64,000 nucleotides of DNA, taken from positions 2,728,001 through 2,792,000 of the forward strand of contig NZ_CP071872.1 of the NCBI RefSeq assembly GCF_022647665.1, given 5' to 3'. This DNA comes from Streptomyces formicae (lineage in GTDB: Bacteria; Actinomycetota; Actinomycetes; Streptomycetales; Streptomycetaceae). This document shows, piece by piece, positions 1-9,316 of this stretch. The notes under the pieces were generated by a model. That model worked only from the letters and a program-made list of their open reading frames with translations, ran no database searches and was not told the DNA's origin. Position numbers and translations under genes: made by a program. Each line of letters opens with the position of its first letter. Position 1 is the stretch's first letter.

Positions 1-1431
1 TACCCCAAGGACCTCGTCCGCAGCGTCGCCCAGGTGCCCGGCGACGGCGAGCCGGTCACCTGCCTGACCGAGACGTTCAGCACCGCCCCGCCGGCGATGA
101 ACCGCAACGCCTACTGGCAGGAGCTCAACAAGCGGCTCGGCTCCGAACTGCGGATGACGATCGTCAACGGCCTCGGCGGCGACGACGTGTACCGCGCGAA
201 GTTCAACGCCACCATCGCCGGAGGCGACCTTCCGGACCTGATGTGGTTCCCGCCGAACCAGGGCCTGAAGAACGTCCCGGCCCTTCTGGAGGCGAAGTTC
301 CACGACCTCACCCCGTACCTGTCGGGCGACGCGGTCAAGAAGTACCCGAACCTGGCGAACATCCCCGACTTCGCCTGGCGGACCGCCGTCCTCAACGGAA
401 AGATCTGGGGACTCGCCGTCCCGTACGGCCGGATGGGCCAGGTCTACGTGGCCAACGAGGACTTCTGGAAGCCGGTCGGCGGCGTGCGGTTCGACAGCGC
501 GCAGGACTTCTTCGAGAAGTCCAAGGAGCTGCTGGACACCAAGCGCAAGAAGTACGTGCTGGAGCCCGCGTACACCAACCACATCCTGCAGTTCGCCATG
601 TGGCACGGCATCCAGAACAAGTGGAGCATGGACGGCGGCAAGCTCACCCACATGTTCGAGTCGGACGAGTACGTCGCCGGTATCGAGTTCGCCCTCAAGT
701 GCCAGGAGGCGCAGCTCTTCTGGCCGGACCCGAACCTGCCCACCACACTGGAGAAGATGGAGGGCGGCTTCCTCGGCGTCCACGTCCAGTCCTTCCCCGG
801 CTTCCTCAACGACAGCAACATGTACGACTGGCCGGCGAAGGTCGTCGTCCCCTTCGCCGCCGAGCCGGGCAGGACGCCCAGCTGGCACTTCGGATACGGC
901 TCCGTCGGCTTCACCGCCATCAACAAGCAGGTGAGCAAGGACCGCATCGAGACCCTGCTCCAGGTCATGAACTACCTCAGTGCCCCCTTCGGCAGCGAGG
1001 AGCGCCTCTTCCTCGACAACGGCCTGGAGAGCGTCCACCACATCCGCTCCAGGGACGGCGACGTCGTCCTCAACACGAAGGGCAACGCCGAGGTGCTCAC
1101 CACCCGGCAGGCCATCAACTTCTTCGGCAACGCTCCGCAGAGCCTGTATCTGCCCGGCAAGCCGGAGACCACCCGGGGGATCCACGCGACCGAGGTCGAA
1201 CTCATGAAGATGGCCAAGGCCGACGCGAGCACGGGCTACTTCTCCGACACCTTCGCGAACAAGGGCGCGTCCTCCAGCGACGAGTTCTACCTCGCCGTCA
1301 AGGACATCGTGGCCGGCCGCAGGCCCCTCTCCTCGTTCAGGAAGGAGATCCTGCCCAAGTGGCAGCGGACCGCGGGCGACGCGATGCGCCGCGAGTACGA
1401 GAAGGCCATCGCGAAGGGCGCCACCAAGTGA
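1..1431 (+). CDS. ABC transporter sugar-type solute-binding protein (5' end outside window)
   Basis: The reading frame is already open at base 1, so the N-terminus with its expected lipoprotein signal lies upstream of the window. The visible part, about 476 residues, looks like a family 1 extracellular solute-binding protein of the LipO/YtcQ type. It shows a ligand-cleft segment DLPDLMWFPPNQ and a C-terminal helical region ending in EKAIAKGATK. It would capture a sugar or oligosaccharide outside the cell for an ABC permease encoded upstream. Its TGA overlaps the GTG of the next gene (GTGA), so the two are translationally coupled. The substrate cannot be told from sequence. Confidence 0.85.
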   Translation, partial: YPKDLVRSVAQVPGDGEPVTCLTETFSTAPPAMNRNAYWQELNKRLGSELRMTIVNGLGGDDVYRAKFNATIAGGDLPDLMWFPPNQGLKNVPALLEAKFHDLTPYLSGDAVKKYPNLANIPDFAWRTAVLNGKIWGLAVPYGRMGQVYVANEDFWKPVGGVRFDSAQDFFEKSKELLDTKRKKYVLEPAYTNHILQFAMWHGIQNKWSMDGGKLTHMFESDEYVAGIEFALKCQEAQLFWPDPNLPTTLEKMEGGFLGVHVQSFPGFLNDSNMYDWPAKVVVPFAAEPGRTPSWHFGYGSVGFTAINKQVSKDRIETLLQVMNYLSAPFGSEERLFLDNGLESVHHIRSRDGDVVLNTKGNAEVLTTRQAINFFGNAPQSLYLPGKPETTRGIHATEVELMKMAKADASTGYFSDTFANKGASSSDEFYLAVKDIVAGRRPLSSFRKEILPKWQRTAGDAMRREYEKAIAKGATK

Positions 1432-2608
1432 CGAACGACCTGCGCATCGGAGTCATCGGCCTCGGCCTGCGTGGCGCCCTCGCGGACCACGCGCACCGCC
1501 CCGGCGCCGGATCCGTGGTCACCGCCGTCGCCGACACCGACCCCGCGGTACGGGAGACCGTGCCCGGACGCTTCACCGGAGCCGTCGCCGTCGCCGACCA
1601 CCGGCGTCTGCTGGACGACGAGACCGTCGACGCGATCATCGTCGCCACCCCGACGACACGCACGAGGCCATCGCCTGCGACGTGCTCAGGGCAGGCAAGC
1701 CGGTCTACGTCGAGAAACCGCTCGGCATCACCGTCGAGCAGTGCGACACGATCCTGCGCACCGCCTACGAGACCGGCAGCCGCCTCTACGTCGGCCACAA
1801 CATGCGGCACATGGGCGTCGTAAGGCTGATGCGCGACATCATCGCCCGCGGTGACATCGGCGAGCCGAAGACCGTCTGGGTACGGCACTTCGTCTCGTAC
1901 GGCGGCGACTACTACTTCAAGGACTGGCACGCCGACCGGAGCCGCACCACCGGCCTGCTGCTCCAGAAGGCCGCGCACGACATCGACGTCGTGCACTGGC
2001 TGGCCGGCGGCTACACCGACCGCGTCAACGCCCTGGGCGACCTGATGGTCCACGGCGACCTGCCCCGCCGTGAGCCGGACACGCCGCGCCCGGACGGCTG
2101 GCTGCGCGACTTCGAGTGGCCGCCTACCGCCCGCCGCAACCTCCACCACATCGTGGACGTCGAGGACGTGTCCGTGATGAACATGCGGCTGGACAACGGC
2201 GTCATCGCCGCCTACCAGCAGTGCCACTTCAGCCCGGACTACTTCCGCAACTACACCGTCATCGGCACCGAGGGGCGCCTGGAGAACTTCGGCGACCGGC
2301 CGGGCGACGAGGTCCGCGTGTGGAACACCGGCCCCAGCGCGTACCGCGCCGACGCCGACGCCGTCCACCGCGTACCGGAGGCGACGGGCTCGCACGGCGG
2401 CGCGGACTCCTCGATCATGGCGGAGTTCTGCCGCTTCGCCCGCGAAGGCGGCGCCACCGACACCTCGCCGGTGGCCGCCCGCATGAGTGTCGCCGCCGGC
2501 GTCATGGCCACCCGCTCCCTCCGGGAGAACGGCGCGGCGTACGACGTCCCACCGCTGGACCCGTACCTGATCACGTACTTCGAGAAGGGCCAGCCGTCCC
2601 GGGGCTGA
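1428..2608 (+). pseudogene. Gfo/Idh/MocA family oxidoreductase, broken by one frameshift
   Basis: This is a NAD(P)-dependent sugar or inositol dehydrogenase-like protein. It starts at GTG 1428, overlapping the solute-binding gene. The Rossmann motif IGVIGLGLRG is at residues 5-14. The EKP motif (YVEKPLGI) and the catalytic-type KAAHDIDVVHW follow in the second half. The first ~74 residues are in one frame and the rest is in another. The switch is at the C run 1648-1651: adding one C restores a continuous protein of about 393 residues (ATPDDTHEAIACDVL across the join). All family motifs are intact, so a sequencing error is at least as likely as a real mutation. It probably acts on the sugar imported by the upstream ABC system. 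Confidence 0.8.
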
Positions 2609-2665
2609 ACCGCCGGGGAGCCTGAACCGCCGGGGAACCGCAACACGATCAGCCGTCCGGGTCTC

Positions 2666-4065
2666 CTACTCGTCGATCTGGAGCACCGCCATAATGCCCG
2701 CGTCCTCGTGGTTGAGGATGTGGCAGTGGAGGACCGTCCTGCCCGGATAGTCGAGGAAGCGGGAGCGGATGACGATGTTCCCGCGCGGGGGCACGTCCAC
2801 GGTGTCCTGGAAGCCGCGGTTGACCTGCGGCTTGCCGTCGACGCTCATCACCTGGAAGTCGTTGGTGTGCACATGGTACGAGTGCACCTCGTCGCTGTCG
2901 TTCCTGATCGTCCACTCCTCCGTCGTGTTGAGCTTGACCCGGAAGTCGACGCGGTTGTGGTCGAACTGCTTGCCGTTGATGTAGAAGAGCGTGCCGTCCG
3001 CGTTCTCCGTGAAGACGATCGTCTTGCGGCCCGCGACGGGTTCCTTCGCCAGGTCGTCCACCGGTGCGAAGGTGGTCGGCAGGACCGCCGGCCGGGAGGA
3101 CGAGGGTGTCGGCCGCGTAGACCTTGTTGACGGGGTAGCCGTCCCGGGCGACGACATGGAACGTACTGCCCGGCAGGGCCACCTTGTAGAAGATGTTCGC
3201 CCCGACGTTCGCGAGCCGCCACAACTGGGTCTCGCTGGGCCGGATCCGGATGCGCGGGTTGAGCTGACCGTTGACGGCTCGCGTCGTCGGCGCACCCATC
3301 TTGAGGTCCTGGGTCTTGATCTGGTCGCCGACGAGCTGGAAGTCCTTGAGCGCGATGACGTGTTCGGTGATGCCGCGGCAGCGAGACGGGCATGTACTCG
3401 TCGAGCCCGTCGACCACGATGATGCCCGACATGCCGCCGGCCGTCTGGGCGGCCGAGAGCGTGTGCGGATGCGGGTGGTACCAGTACGTCCCCGGCTCCA
3501 GGCTCTCCGGGAAGGCGTACGAGTACTGGAACGTCTTCCCCGGCTCGATCGCGAGGAAGACGTTGTCGGAATTGCCGCCGGGGGAGACGTGCATGCCGTG
3601 GACGTGCAGGTTCGTCTGGTTGTCCAGCTTGTTCTCGAACGTGATCTCCATGCGGTCGCCCGGCCGCAACCGCAGCGTCGGCGGCATGTAGCGGCCGTTG
3701 TAGGTGAGGGCCCACACGTCGCGCCCCGCCAGCGGCACCTTCTTCCGCTCGACCACGATCGTCGTTCTGAGCAGGCCGTTCCTGCTCACGACCGCTGCCG
3801 GATCGCGCAGATCGGAGGTCGCCTGCGCGGAGATGGCCGGCGACGGCGACACGCTGGACGGCGGCGCTGACGACGGGGTGGAGTGGGCGTGCGGGCCCCG
3901 TCGGGACTCCATTGCGCATCTCGACGCGAGAGCGAGGGCGAGGGCGACGAGCGCGGCCGCGATGACGGTCGCCGGCCGGTGGGCGTGCGGATGCGAACTG
4001 AACTCCCAACGAGAACTGCCGAGCACTTCAGGAACGGACGATTGGTTCGGTTCGCCATGATGCAT
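2666..4065 (-). pseudogene. multicopper oxidase (laccase/CotA-like), two frameshifts
   Basis: This is a secreted or membrane-anchored copper oxidase of about 465 residues if corrected. Starting at ATG 4065, a hydrophobic segment (ATVIAAALVALALALAS) precedes the cupredoxin domains. All four copper-binding motifs are present: HVHGMHV, WYHPHPH, HSYHVHTNDF and HCHILNHEDAGIM. The protein is split over three frames. One extra base near 3375 interrupts ...EYMPVSL/RGITEHVIAL..., and one near 3090-3098 interrupts ...DTLVLP/PAVLPTTFAP.... Removing one base at each restores the family length, so these may be assembly errors. An ATG at 4058 is in the wrong frame. Family members oxidise phenols or metal ions, and no substrate can be assigned here. 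Confidence 0.8.
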
Positions 4066-4185
4066 CCTGAAAAGGGGGAAATGGCTGACGACTCGAAGGG
4101 GGTGCGCTCCTGTTGAACGCCCGCCGCCGGATCCACCGTGTGTCAGCGGGTGTGTGCCCACAGTGACCTTCTAACGGAGAGAACC

Positions 4186-4983
4186 ATGCGCGTCTCACTT
4201 CTCCAGCTGTCCGTCGACTCCACCGAAACCGCCGGGGACCGCCGCCTCCGGGCCGCCGCGAAGGTCCGCGAGCGGGCCGGTGACGACCTCGTCGTACTGC
4301 CGGAACTCTGGACGGCCGGAGCGTGGGCCTATGACGACTGGGAACGCGACGCCGAGGGCCTGGACGGCCCCACAGCCGACGTGATGTCCGCCGCCGCCCG
4401 CGCGGCCGGCGTGTGGGTCCATGCCGGGTCGATCGTCGAGCGGGACGCGGACGGGACGAAGTACAACACCGCTCTGCTCTTCGACCGGGAGGGAAGCCTG
4501 CGCGGTCACTACCGGAAGATCCATCGGTACGGATTCGACACCGGCGAGGCCGTCGCCATGGGCGGCGGCAGCGACATCGTCACCGTCCCCACGGAATTCG
4601 GCGGGCTGGGCCTCGCCATCTGCTACGACCTCCGCTTCCCGGAGCTCTTCAGAGGGCTGCTCGACGCCGGGGCGGAGCTGATCGTGGTGCCGGCCGCATG
4701 GCCCGCGGCCCGTCTCGCCCATCTGGAGCTGCTGGTCCGCGCGCGTGCTGTGGAGGAACAGGTGTTCCTGCTTGCGTGTGTCGCCGCGGGAGCTCACGGC
4801 GGTGTGCAGCAGGCCGGGCACAGCATGGTCGTCGACCCCTGGGGAACGGTGGTGGCCGAGGCGGGCGACCACGAGGAGACCGTGACGGCGGACGTCGACA
4901 TGGCCGAAGTCGCCCGTATCCGCTCCGAACTGCCCGTCCTGCGCGACCGGGTGCTCGGCATCCCGGCCCCCGCCCTGCGTTGA
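4186..4983 (+). CDS. carbon-nitrogen hydrolase (nitrilase superfamily)
   Basis: This protein of 265 residues belongs to the nitrilase/omega-amidase superfamily, which hydrolyses amides or nitriles in the cytoplasm. The catalytic triad is visible: Glu in VVLPELW, Lys in GHYRKIHRYG and Cys in AICYDLRFPELF. The start is ATG 4186, placed by GGAGAG six bases upstream; an in-frame GTG at 4138 lacks a ribosome site. The motif order and length fit omega-amidase or YafV-like members best, but the substrate is unknown. It stands alone, divergent from the oxidase gene, and is followed by a strong stem-loop. Confidence 0.85.
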   Translation: MRVSLLQLSVDSTETAGDRRLRAAAKVRERAGDDLVVLPELWTAGAWAYDDWERDAEGLDGPTADVMSAAARAAGVWVHAGSIVERDADGTKYNTALLFDREGSLRGHYRKIHRYGFDTGEAVAMGGGSDIVTVPTEFGGLGLAICYDLRFPELFRGLLDAGAELIVVPAAWPAARLAHLELLVRARAVEEQVFLLACVAAGAHGGVQQAGHSMVVDPWGTVVAEAGDHEETVTADVDMAEVARIRSELPVLRDRVLGIPAPALR

Positions 4984-5015
4984 GCTGGGCTCCCGCGGGA
5001 GCCCGCTCGCCGACA

Positions 5016-5057
5016 CGACCGGCCGGTGACCTCCGCACAGAGGTCACCGGCCGGTCG
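5016..5057. terminator. 17-bp stem-loop terminator after the C-N hydrolase
   Basis: A perfect 17-bp inverted repeat (arms 5016-5032 and 5041-5057, loop 8 nt) lies 33 bp after the hydrolase stop. It has no T tract, as is usual in Streptomyces. Confidence 0.75.
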
Positions 5058-5134
5058 CTCGGGCGCGCTGCGCGGGACCGTAAAACCGCGCAGTGCGCCC
5101 TGGCTGGTTGAGCCGTGGGGCTGTGGAGTTGGTG

Positions 5135-5205
5135 CCGCCCGGCGGCGCGAGGCCGGCGCGAACGGTGCGAGGCCGGCGCGACGGGACGTTCGCGCCGCCG
5201 GGCGG
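5135..5205. repeat. 16-bp inverted repeat with internal direct repeats
   Basis: Arms at 5135-5150 and 5190-5205 are exact reverse complements. Between them a 15-base unit (GCGAGGCCGGCGCGA) occurs twice in tandem. The stretch 4984-5426 has no gene I can support. It holds this structure, the terminator before it and the catalase terminator after it. Confidence 0.6.
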
Positions 5206-5340
5206 AGTTCGAAGGCACTACGGGACCGCGGCGGGGCGATGGGCCGGACGGCCTGCCCTTCCTTCAGGTCTGGAAGGGGGCCGGACGGCCCGTACCACCG
5301 CACTGGCTCGCTCGCCGCCGCGGTCCGCGTGCTGTCCGTA

Positions 5341-5418
5341 CCACCGGCCACCCCTCATCCGGGCCGGTGGTTCGGACGGCGTACGGGAGGAAGACCTCCC
5401 AGTCGGTTCCCGTACGCG
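5341..5418 (-). terminator. double stem-loop downstream of catalase
   Basis: There are two 10-bp perfect inverted repeats: 5341-5350 with 5363-5372, and 5380-5389 with 5409-5418. They sit just beyond the catalase stop on the minus strand and are likely its transcription terminator. Confidence 0.55.
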
Positions 5419-5426
5419 GTCTTCCG

Positions 5427-6891
5427 TCAGTCCTCGCGCAGGGCGCGGACCGCCTCCTCGACGCGCTTGCCGTAGTCCGGGTCCGCGGCGTGGAAGTGGG
5501 CGAGGTTCTTCTCGATCACGTCGTCGCGGGAGACCTGGGACAGACCGCCGGCGATGTTCGCCACCAGGCGCTGCTTCTCCTCGTCCGACATCAGCCGGTA
5601 GAGCTCACCGGCCTGGAAGAAGTCGTCGTCCTTGGTGTGGGCCGGCGCGGCGTGCGTGCCCGTCCAGCCGTGGACGGCCAGGGGGCCGACAGGGCCGCGT
5701 CGCTCTGGGCGGGGCCGGCGTACGAGTTGGGCTCGTAGTTCTTGTCGTGGCGCGAGCCGTTGCGCGTGGCCATGAGGCCGTCGCGGCCGTAGTTGTCCGC
5801 ACACCCCCCGGTGACAGCCTTGGGCGCGTTCACCGGCAGCTGGGTGTGGTTGACGCCGAGACGGTAGCGGTGGGCGTCCGCGTACGCGAACAGCCGGCCC
5901 TGGAGCATCTTGTCCGGCGAAGGGCCGATGCCGGGAACGAAGTTGTTCGGCGAGAACGCGGCCTGCTCGACCTCGGCGAAGACGTTGTCCGGGTTGCGGT
6001 CGAGGACCAGCCGGCCGACGCGCTGCAGCGGGTAGTCGCCGTGCGGCCACACCTTGGTCAGGTCGAACGGGTTGAAGCGGTACTCCGCCGCCTCGGCCGC
6101 GGGCATGATCTGCACGTACAGCGTCCAGGACGGGTTGACCCCGCGCTCGATGGCCTGGAGCAGATCGGTCTGGTGGCTGTTGGCGTCCTTGCCGACGACC
6201 TCGGCCGCCTGCTCCGACGACAGGCAGCGGATGCCCTGGTTGGTCTTGAAGTGGTACTTGACGAAGAACGCCTCGCCCTCGGCGTTGGTCCACTGGTAGG
6301 TGTGGGAGCCGTAGCCGTTCATGTGGCGGTACGACGCGGGGATGCCGCGGTCACCCATCAGCCAGGTGATCTGGTGGGTGGCCTCGGGGAGTGGGCCCAG
6401 AAGTCCCAGACGTTGTCCGGCTCCTGCTTGCCCGTGAACGGGTCGCGCTTCTGGGAGTGGATGAAGTCGGGGAACTTGACCGGGTCCTTGATGAAGAACA
6501 CCGGGGTGTTGTTGCCGACGAGGTCGTAATTGCCCTCCTCGGTGTAGAACTTCAGCGCGAAGCCGCGCGGGTCGCGGACCGCGTCCGCGCCGCCGAGCGA
6601 GTCGGCTACGGTCGAGAAGCGGATGAAGGTCTCGGTCCGCTTGCCGGTCCCGGAGAGGAACGCGGCCTTGGTGAAGCCGGTGACGTCGTCGGTCACCTCG
6701 AAGTAGCCGTAGGCGCCGGAGCCGCGGGCGTGCACGACACGCTCCGGGATGCGCTCACGGTTGAAGCGGGCGAGCTTCTCCAGCAGGTGCTGGTCCTGGA
6801 GGAGGAGCGGGCCGCCGACGCCGGCGGTGGCGGAGTTCTGGTTGTCGGCGACCGGAGCGCCGGACTCGGTCGTAAGCACGCGCTGCGTCAT
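5427..6891 (-). pseudogene. katA: monofunctional heme catalase, two frameshifts
   Basis: This is a small-subunit (clade 3 type) catalase that decomposes H2O2 in the cytoplasm. It would be 488 residues once two single-base gaps are corrected. The start is ATG 6891 ([14 protein letters not shown]). The distal heme histidine motif [15 protein letters not shown] and the proximal tyrosine motif [14 protein letters not shown] are intact. The frame changes at 6386-6389 ([13 protein letters not shown]; one G missing) and in the G run 5681-5685 ([13 protein letters not shown]; one C missing on the coding strand). Both lie in homopolymers, so the gene may be functional and the breaks artefactual. It sits next to the purine genes and shares their operator, which fits removal of peroxide made by uricase. 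Confidence 0.85.
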
Positions 6892-6931
6892 GGGTGGCGG
6901 GTTGGCCTTCCGTGCGGGGCTGCTGAGTGTC

Positions 6932-6981
6932 TGGAGCGTAGGTTTGCCCCCGTGACAGCGTCAACAGTTTGTTGAAGTTCT
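6932..6981 (-). promoter_or_regulatory. katA promoter with TCAACA-N3-TGTTGA operator
   Basis: On the minus strand TTGACG is followed after 18 bases by TACGCT, a plausible -35/-10 pair. A perfect 15-bp palindrome, TCAACAGTTTGTTGA (6961-6975, plus-strand reading), overlaps the -35. The same element lies before the uraD, allB and aceB genes. Confidence 0.65.
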
Positions 6982-6989
6982 GGGTGTGA

Positions 6990-7051
6990 ATCCGGGCCGC
7001 GGCTGCACTTGGGCGCGACAGGACAGGTGTCAGCGCAGCCACGGCCCGGAT
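6990..7051 (-). terminator. stem-loop after glxR
   Basis: Arms 6990-7006 and 7035-7051 pair over 17 bases with a single mismatch. The structure lies 54 bp beyond the glxR stop, between it and the katA promoter, and separates the two transcripts. Confidence 0.55.
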
Positions 7052-7104
7052 GCCGGGGGAGGGCCGTCGGGCCCTCGGGGGAAGCCGCTGGGGTGCGGCC
7101 CGGT

Positions 7105-8022
7105 TCAGGCGACCGACTGGCCCGAGAGGCGCTCTACGGCGCGCAGCAGGGCCGAGTGGTCGAGGCCGCCGTCGCCCTGTGCACGCAGGGAGGCGACCAG
7201 TTGGGCGACCACGGCGCCGACCGGGAGCGCGGCGCCGACGTTGCGGGCGGCGTCGGTGACGATGCCCATGTCCTTGTGGTGCAGGTCGATCCGGAAGCCG
7301 GGCTTGAAGTCCCGGTTCAGGAAGTTGTCCTTCTTGCGGGTCAGTACGGTGGAACCGGCCAGACCGCCGTTGAGCACGTCCAGGGCGGCCTGAAGGTTCA
7401 CGCCGGACTTCTCCAGGAAGACGACGGCCTCGGCGCAGGCCTGGATGTTGACCGCGACGATCAGCTGGTTGGCGGCCTTCACCGTCTGGCCGGAGCCGTG
7501 CGGGCCGCACAGCACGATGGTCTTGCCCAGGGCCTCCAGGATCGGCAGGGCCTCCTCGAAGGCCTCCTGCTCGCCGCCGACCATGATGGACAGGACTGCC
7601 TCGACGGCTCCCGCCTCGCCGCCGGAGACGGGGGCGTCCAGTACCCGGATGCCCTTGTCCGCGGCCGCCGCGGCGAGGTCGACGGAGGTCTGCGGGGTGA
7701 TCGAGGACATGTCGATCAGCAGGGCACCCTGCCGCGCGTTCTCCAGGATGCCGTCGGGGCCGTACGAGATGGCCTCGACCTGCGGCGACGCCGGCACCAT
7801 GGTGAAGATGACGTCCGCTTCCGCGACGGCCTCGGCGATCGAGCCCGCGGCGGTGCCGCCGGCGGCGGCCAGCCGGTCCAGCTTGTCCTGCTCCAGGGTG
7901 TAGCCGGTGACGGAGTAGCCGGCCTTGATCAGGTTCTCGGACATGGGGGAGCCCATGATGCCGAGGCCGATCCACGCGATCGCAGGGCGGGAAGGGCGGG
8001 AGGAAGCAGTGAGAGTGGTCAT
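7105..8022 (-). CDS. glxR: 2-hydroxy-3-oxopropionate (tartronate semialdehyde) reductase
   Basis: This 305-residue enzyme is a beta-hydroxyacid dehydrogenase. It reduces tartronate semialdehyde to D-glycerate with NAD(P)H in the glyoxylate branch of allantoin breakdown. It shows the N-terminal dinucleotide motif GLGIMGSPM, the substrate loop DAPVSGGEAGA and the catalytic-lysine segment GQTVKAANQL. It lies 42 bp after hydroxypyruvate isomerase on the same strand and is probably co-transcribed from the promoter at 8930-8990. The preceding enzyme of the branch, glyoxylate carboligase, is not in the window. Confidence 0.93.
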   Translation of the reverse strand: MTTLTASSRPSRPAIAWIGLGIMGSPMSENLIKAGYSVTGYTLEQDKLDRLAAAGGTAAGSIAEAVAEADVIFTMVPASPQVEAISYGPDGILENARQGALLIDMSSITPQTSVDLAAAAADKGIRVLDAPVSGGEAGAVEAVLSIMVGGEQEAFEEALPILEALGKTIVLCGPHGSGQTVKAANQLIVAVNIQACAEAVVFLEKSGVNLQAALDVLNGGLAGSTVLTRKKDNFLNRDFKPGFRIDLHHKDMGIVTDAARNVGAALPVGAVVAQLVASLRAQGDGGLDHSALLRAVERLSGQSVA

Positions 8023-8064
8023 GGTGAGGGTGCCTCTCGAAAACTGGTGGTACGGGGGAGGGGG

Positions 8065-8925
8065 TCAGCGGGCCGCGCGGGCCTCGGCCGGGAGCCAGTC
8101 GAAGGCGTCGGCGCTCGGGCGGTCGCCCGGCTTGTACTCCAGGCCGACCCAGCCGTCGTAACCGGCCTTCCGCAGCTCGTCGAGGAGCTGCTCCAGCGGG
8201 AGCGAGCCGGTGCCCGGCGCGCCACGGCCCGGGTTGTCGGCGATCTGGACGTGGCCGGTCCGGTCGGCGTACGCCTTGATGACCTGGCTGACGTCCTCGC
8301 CGTTCATCGACAGGTGGTAGATGTCGAGCAGGAACTTCGCGTTCCCGAGCCCGGTCGCCGCGTTGACCTTGTCCACGACCTCGATCGCGGACGGGGCGCT
8401 CACCAGCGGGTAGCGCGGGGACTCCGGCTCGTTGAGGGTCTCGATCAGCAGGATCGCCCCGACCCGGTCGGCCGCGCGGGCCGCCGTGACCAGGTTCTCC
8501 AGGGCGAGTTCGTCCTGGACGGCCGGGTCGACGCCGTCCACGCGGTTGCCGTACAGCGCGTTGAGCGCCGTGCAGCCCACCGAGGCGGCGAAGTCCGCGG
8601 CCAGGTCGATGTTGGCGCGGAAGCGGTCCGACTCCTCCCCGGGCACGGAGAGGGCGCCGCGGTCCGGCCCCGGCAGCCGCCCCGCGTAGAAGTTCAGGCC
8701 CACCAGCTGGGTGCCGGCCTCCTCCAGCGCCTGCTTCAGGGCTGCCAGCTCGCCCGGGCCGGGCGTGGGGGTCTCGGGCCAGGGCCACCACAGCTCGACC
8801 GCCGTGAAGCCCGCCGCGGCGGCGGCCGCGGGGCGCTCCAGGAGCGGGAGTTCCGTGAAGAGGATCGACAGGTTCACATCGAAGCGCTGGTCCATGCCGC
8901 GCTTGTTCGTGAGAAGAGGGGCCAT
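8065..8925 (-). CDS. hyi: hydroxypyruvate isomerase family TIM-barrel protein
   Basis: This 286-residue protein is an AP endonuclease 2-fold TIM barrel of the Hyi/OtnI type. It interconverts hydroxypyruvate and tartronate semialdehyde, feeding GlxR. Visible features are FDVNLSILFTELPLLERP at the N-terminus, the metal-ligand segments LIETLNEPESP and LLDIYHLSMNGEDV, and VGLEYKPGDRPS near the end. The start is ATG 8925, set by AAGGAG about ten bases upstream; ATG 8895 (MDQRF) is an alternative. The open frame extends to 9786 but that part is not protein-like. It is divergent from the thiamine-binding-like gene. Confidence 0.9.
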   Translation of the reverse strand: MAPLLTNKRGMDQRFDVNLSILFTELPLLERPAAAAAAGFTAVELWWPWPETPTPGPGELAALKQALEEAGTQLVGLNFYAGRLPGPDRGALSVPGEESDRFRANIDLAADFAASVGCTALNALYGNRVDGVDPAVQDELALENLVTAARAADRVGAILLIETLNEPESPRYPLVSAPSAIEVVDKVNAATGLGNAKFLLDIYHLSMNGEDVSQVIKAYADRTGHVQIADNPGRGAPGTGSLPLEQLLDELRKAGYDGWVGLEYKPGDRPSADAFDWLPAEARAAR

Positions 8926-8941
8926 GAGGGCTGTACGCTCC

Positions 8942-8977
8942 TTCCGTATTGCGGAAGTTAGTTTCTGCTTAACGGAA
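8942..8977. promoter_or_regulatory. paired TTCCG-N5-CGGAA operators before hyi-glxR
   Basis: Two 15-bp dyads, 8942-8956 (TTCCGTATTGCGGAA) and 8963-8977 (TTCTGCTTAACGGAA), have centres 21 bp apart, two helical turns. They lie within the hyi promoter, where TTGCAC is about 18 bases from CTAACT on the minus strand. Two sites on one face suggest cooperative binding by a dimeric regulator. This motif differs from the TCAACA element of the neighbouring operons. Confidence 0.6.
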
Positions 8978-9049
8978 GAGTGCAAGCACAGCGCTGCCCT
9001 TGTCAAGGGGGCACGTCCGATTCCGTCGTCCGGGCAGTAGGTTGACCTC

Positions 9050-9316
9050 GTGCGACTGAGAGTGGAGTTCACGACAGAGCCCTTCGACCTCGACGAGGCG
9101 CCGGCCCATGCCCTGGTGGCCCGTGAAGTCATCCAGGCGGCCGAGCTCGACGCCGTGGACGTCGGGCCCTTCGGCAACACGGCGGAGGGCAAGGCGGACG
9201 CGGTGCTGACCGCGGTCGACGCGCTGCTGCGGCAGGCACTGGGCGCCGGCGCCACTCGGGTGTCGTTGCAGGTCAACGTGATCGGCGGCGCGGCGGACGA
9301 GGAGACCGGGCAGTGA
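9050..9316 (+). CDS. small thiamine-binding-like (MTH1187/YkoF-type) protein
   Basis: This 88-residue protein starts at GTG 9050. The pattern VGPFGNTAEG followed by a helix and GATRVSLQVNVIGG resembles the MTH1187 (DUF77) ferredoxin-like fold, which binds thiamine-related ligands in some members. It overlaps the next gene by four bases (GTGA), so the two are coupled. Its role beside purine catabolism is not known, and the family assignment is by pattern only. Confidence 0.65.
   Translation: MRLRVEFTTEPFDLDEAPAHALVAREVIQAAELDAVDVGPFGNTAEGKADAVLTAVDALLRQALGAGATRVSLQVNVIGGAADEETGQ

Noticed and set aside
243..1823. A 526-residue open frame across the solute-binding gene
   Set aside because: Up to about 1427 it is an Arg/Pro-rich shadow of the gene in another frame; only its last part, from 1428, is the dehydrogenase start.
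5093..6529. A 478-residue plus-strand frame over the catalase region
   Set aside because: It is antisense to conserved catalase motifs and made of Arg/Gly/Val repeats.
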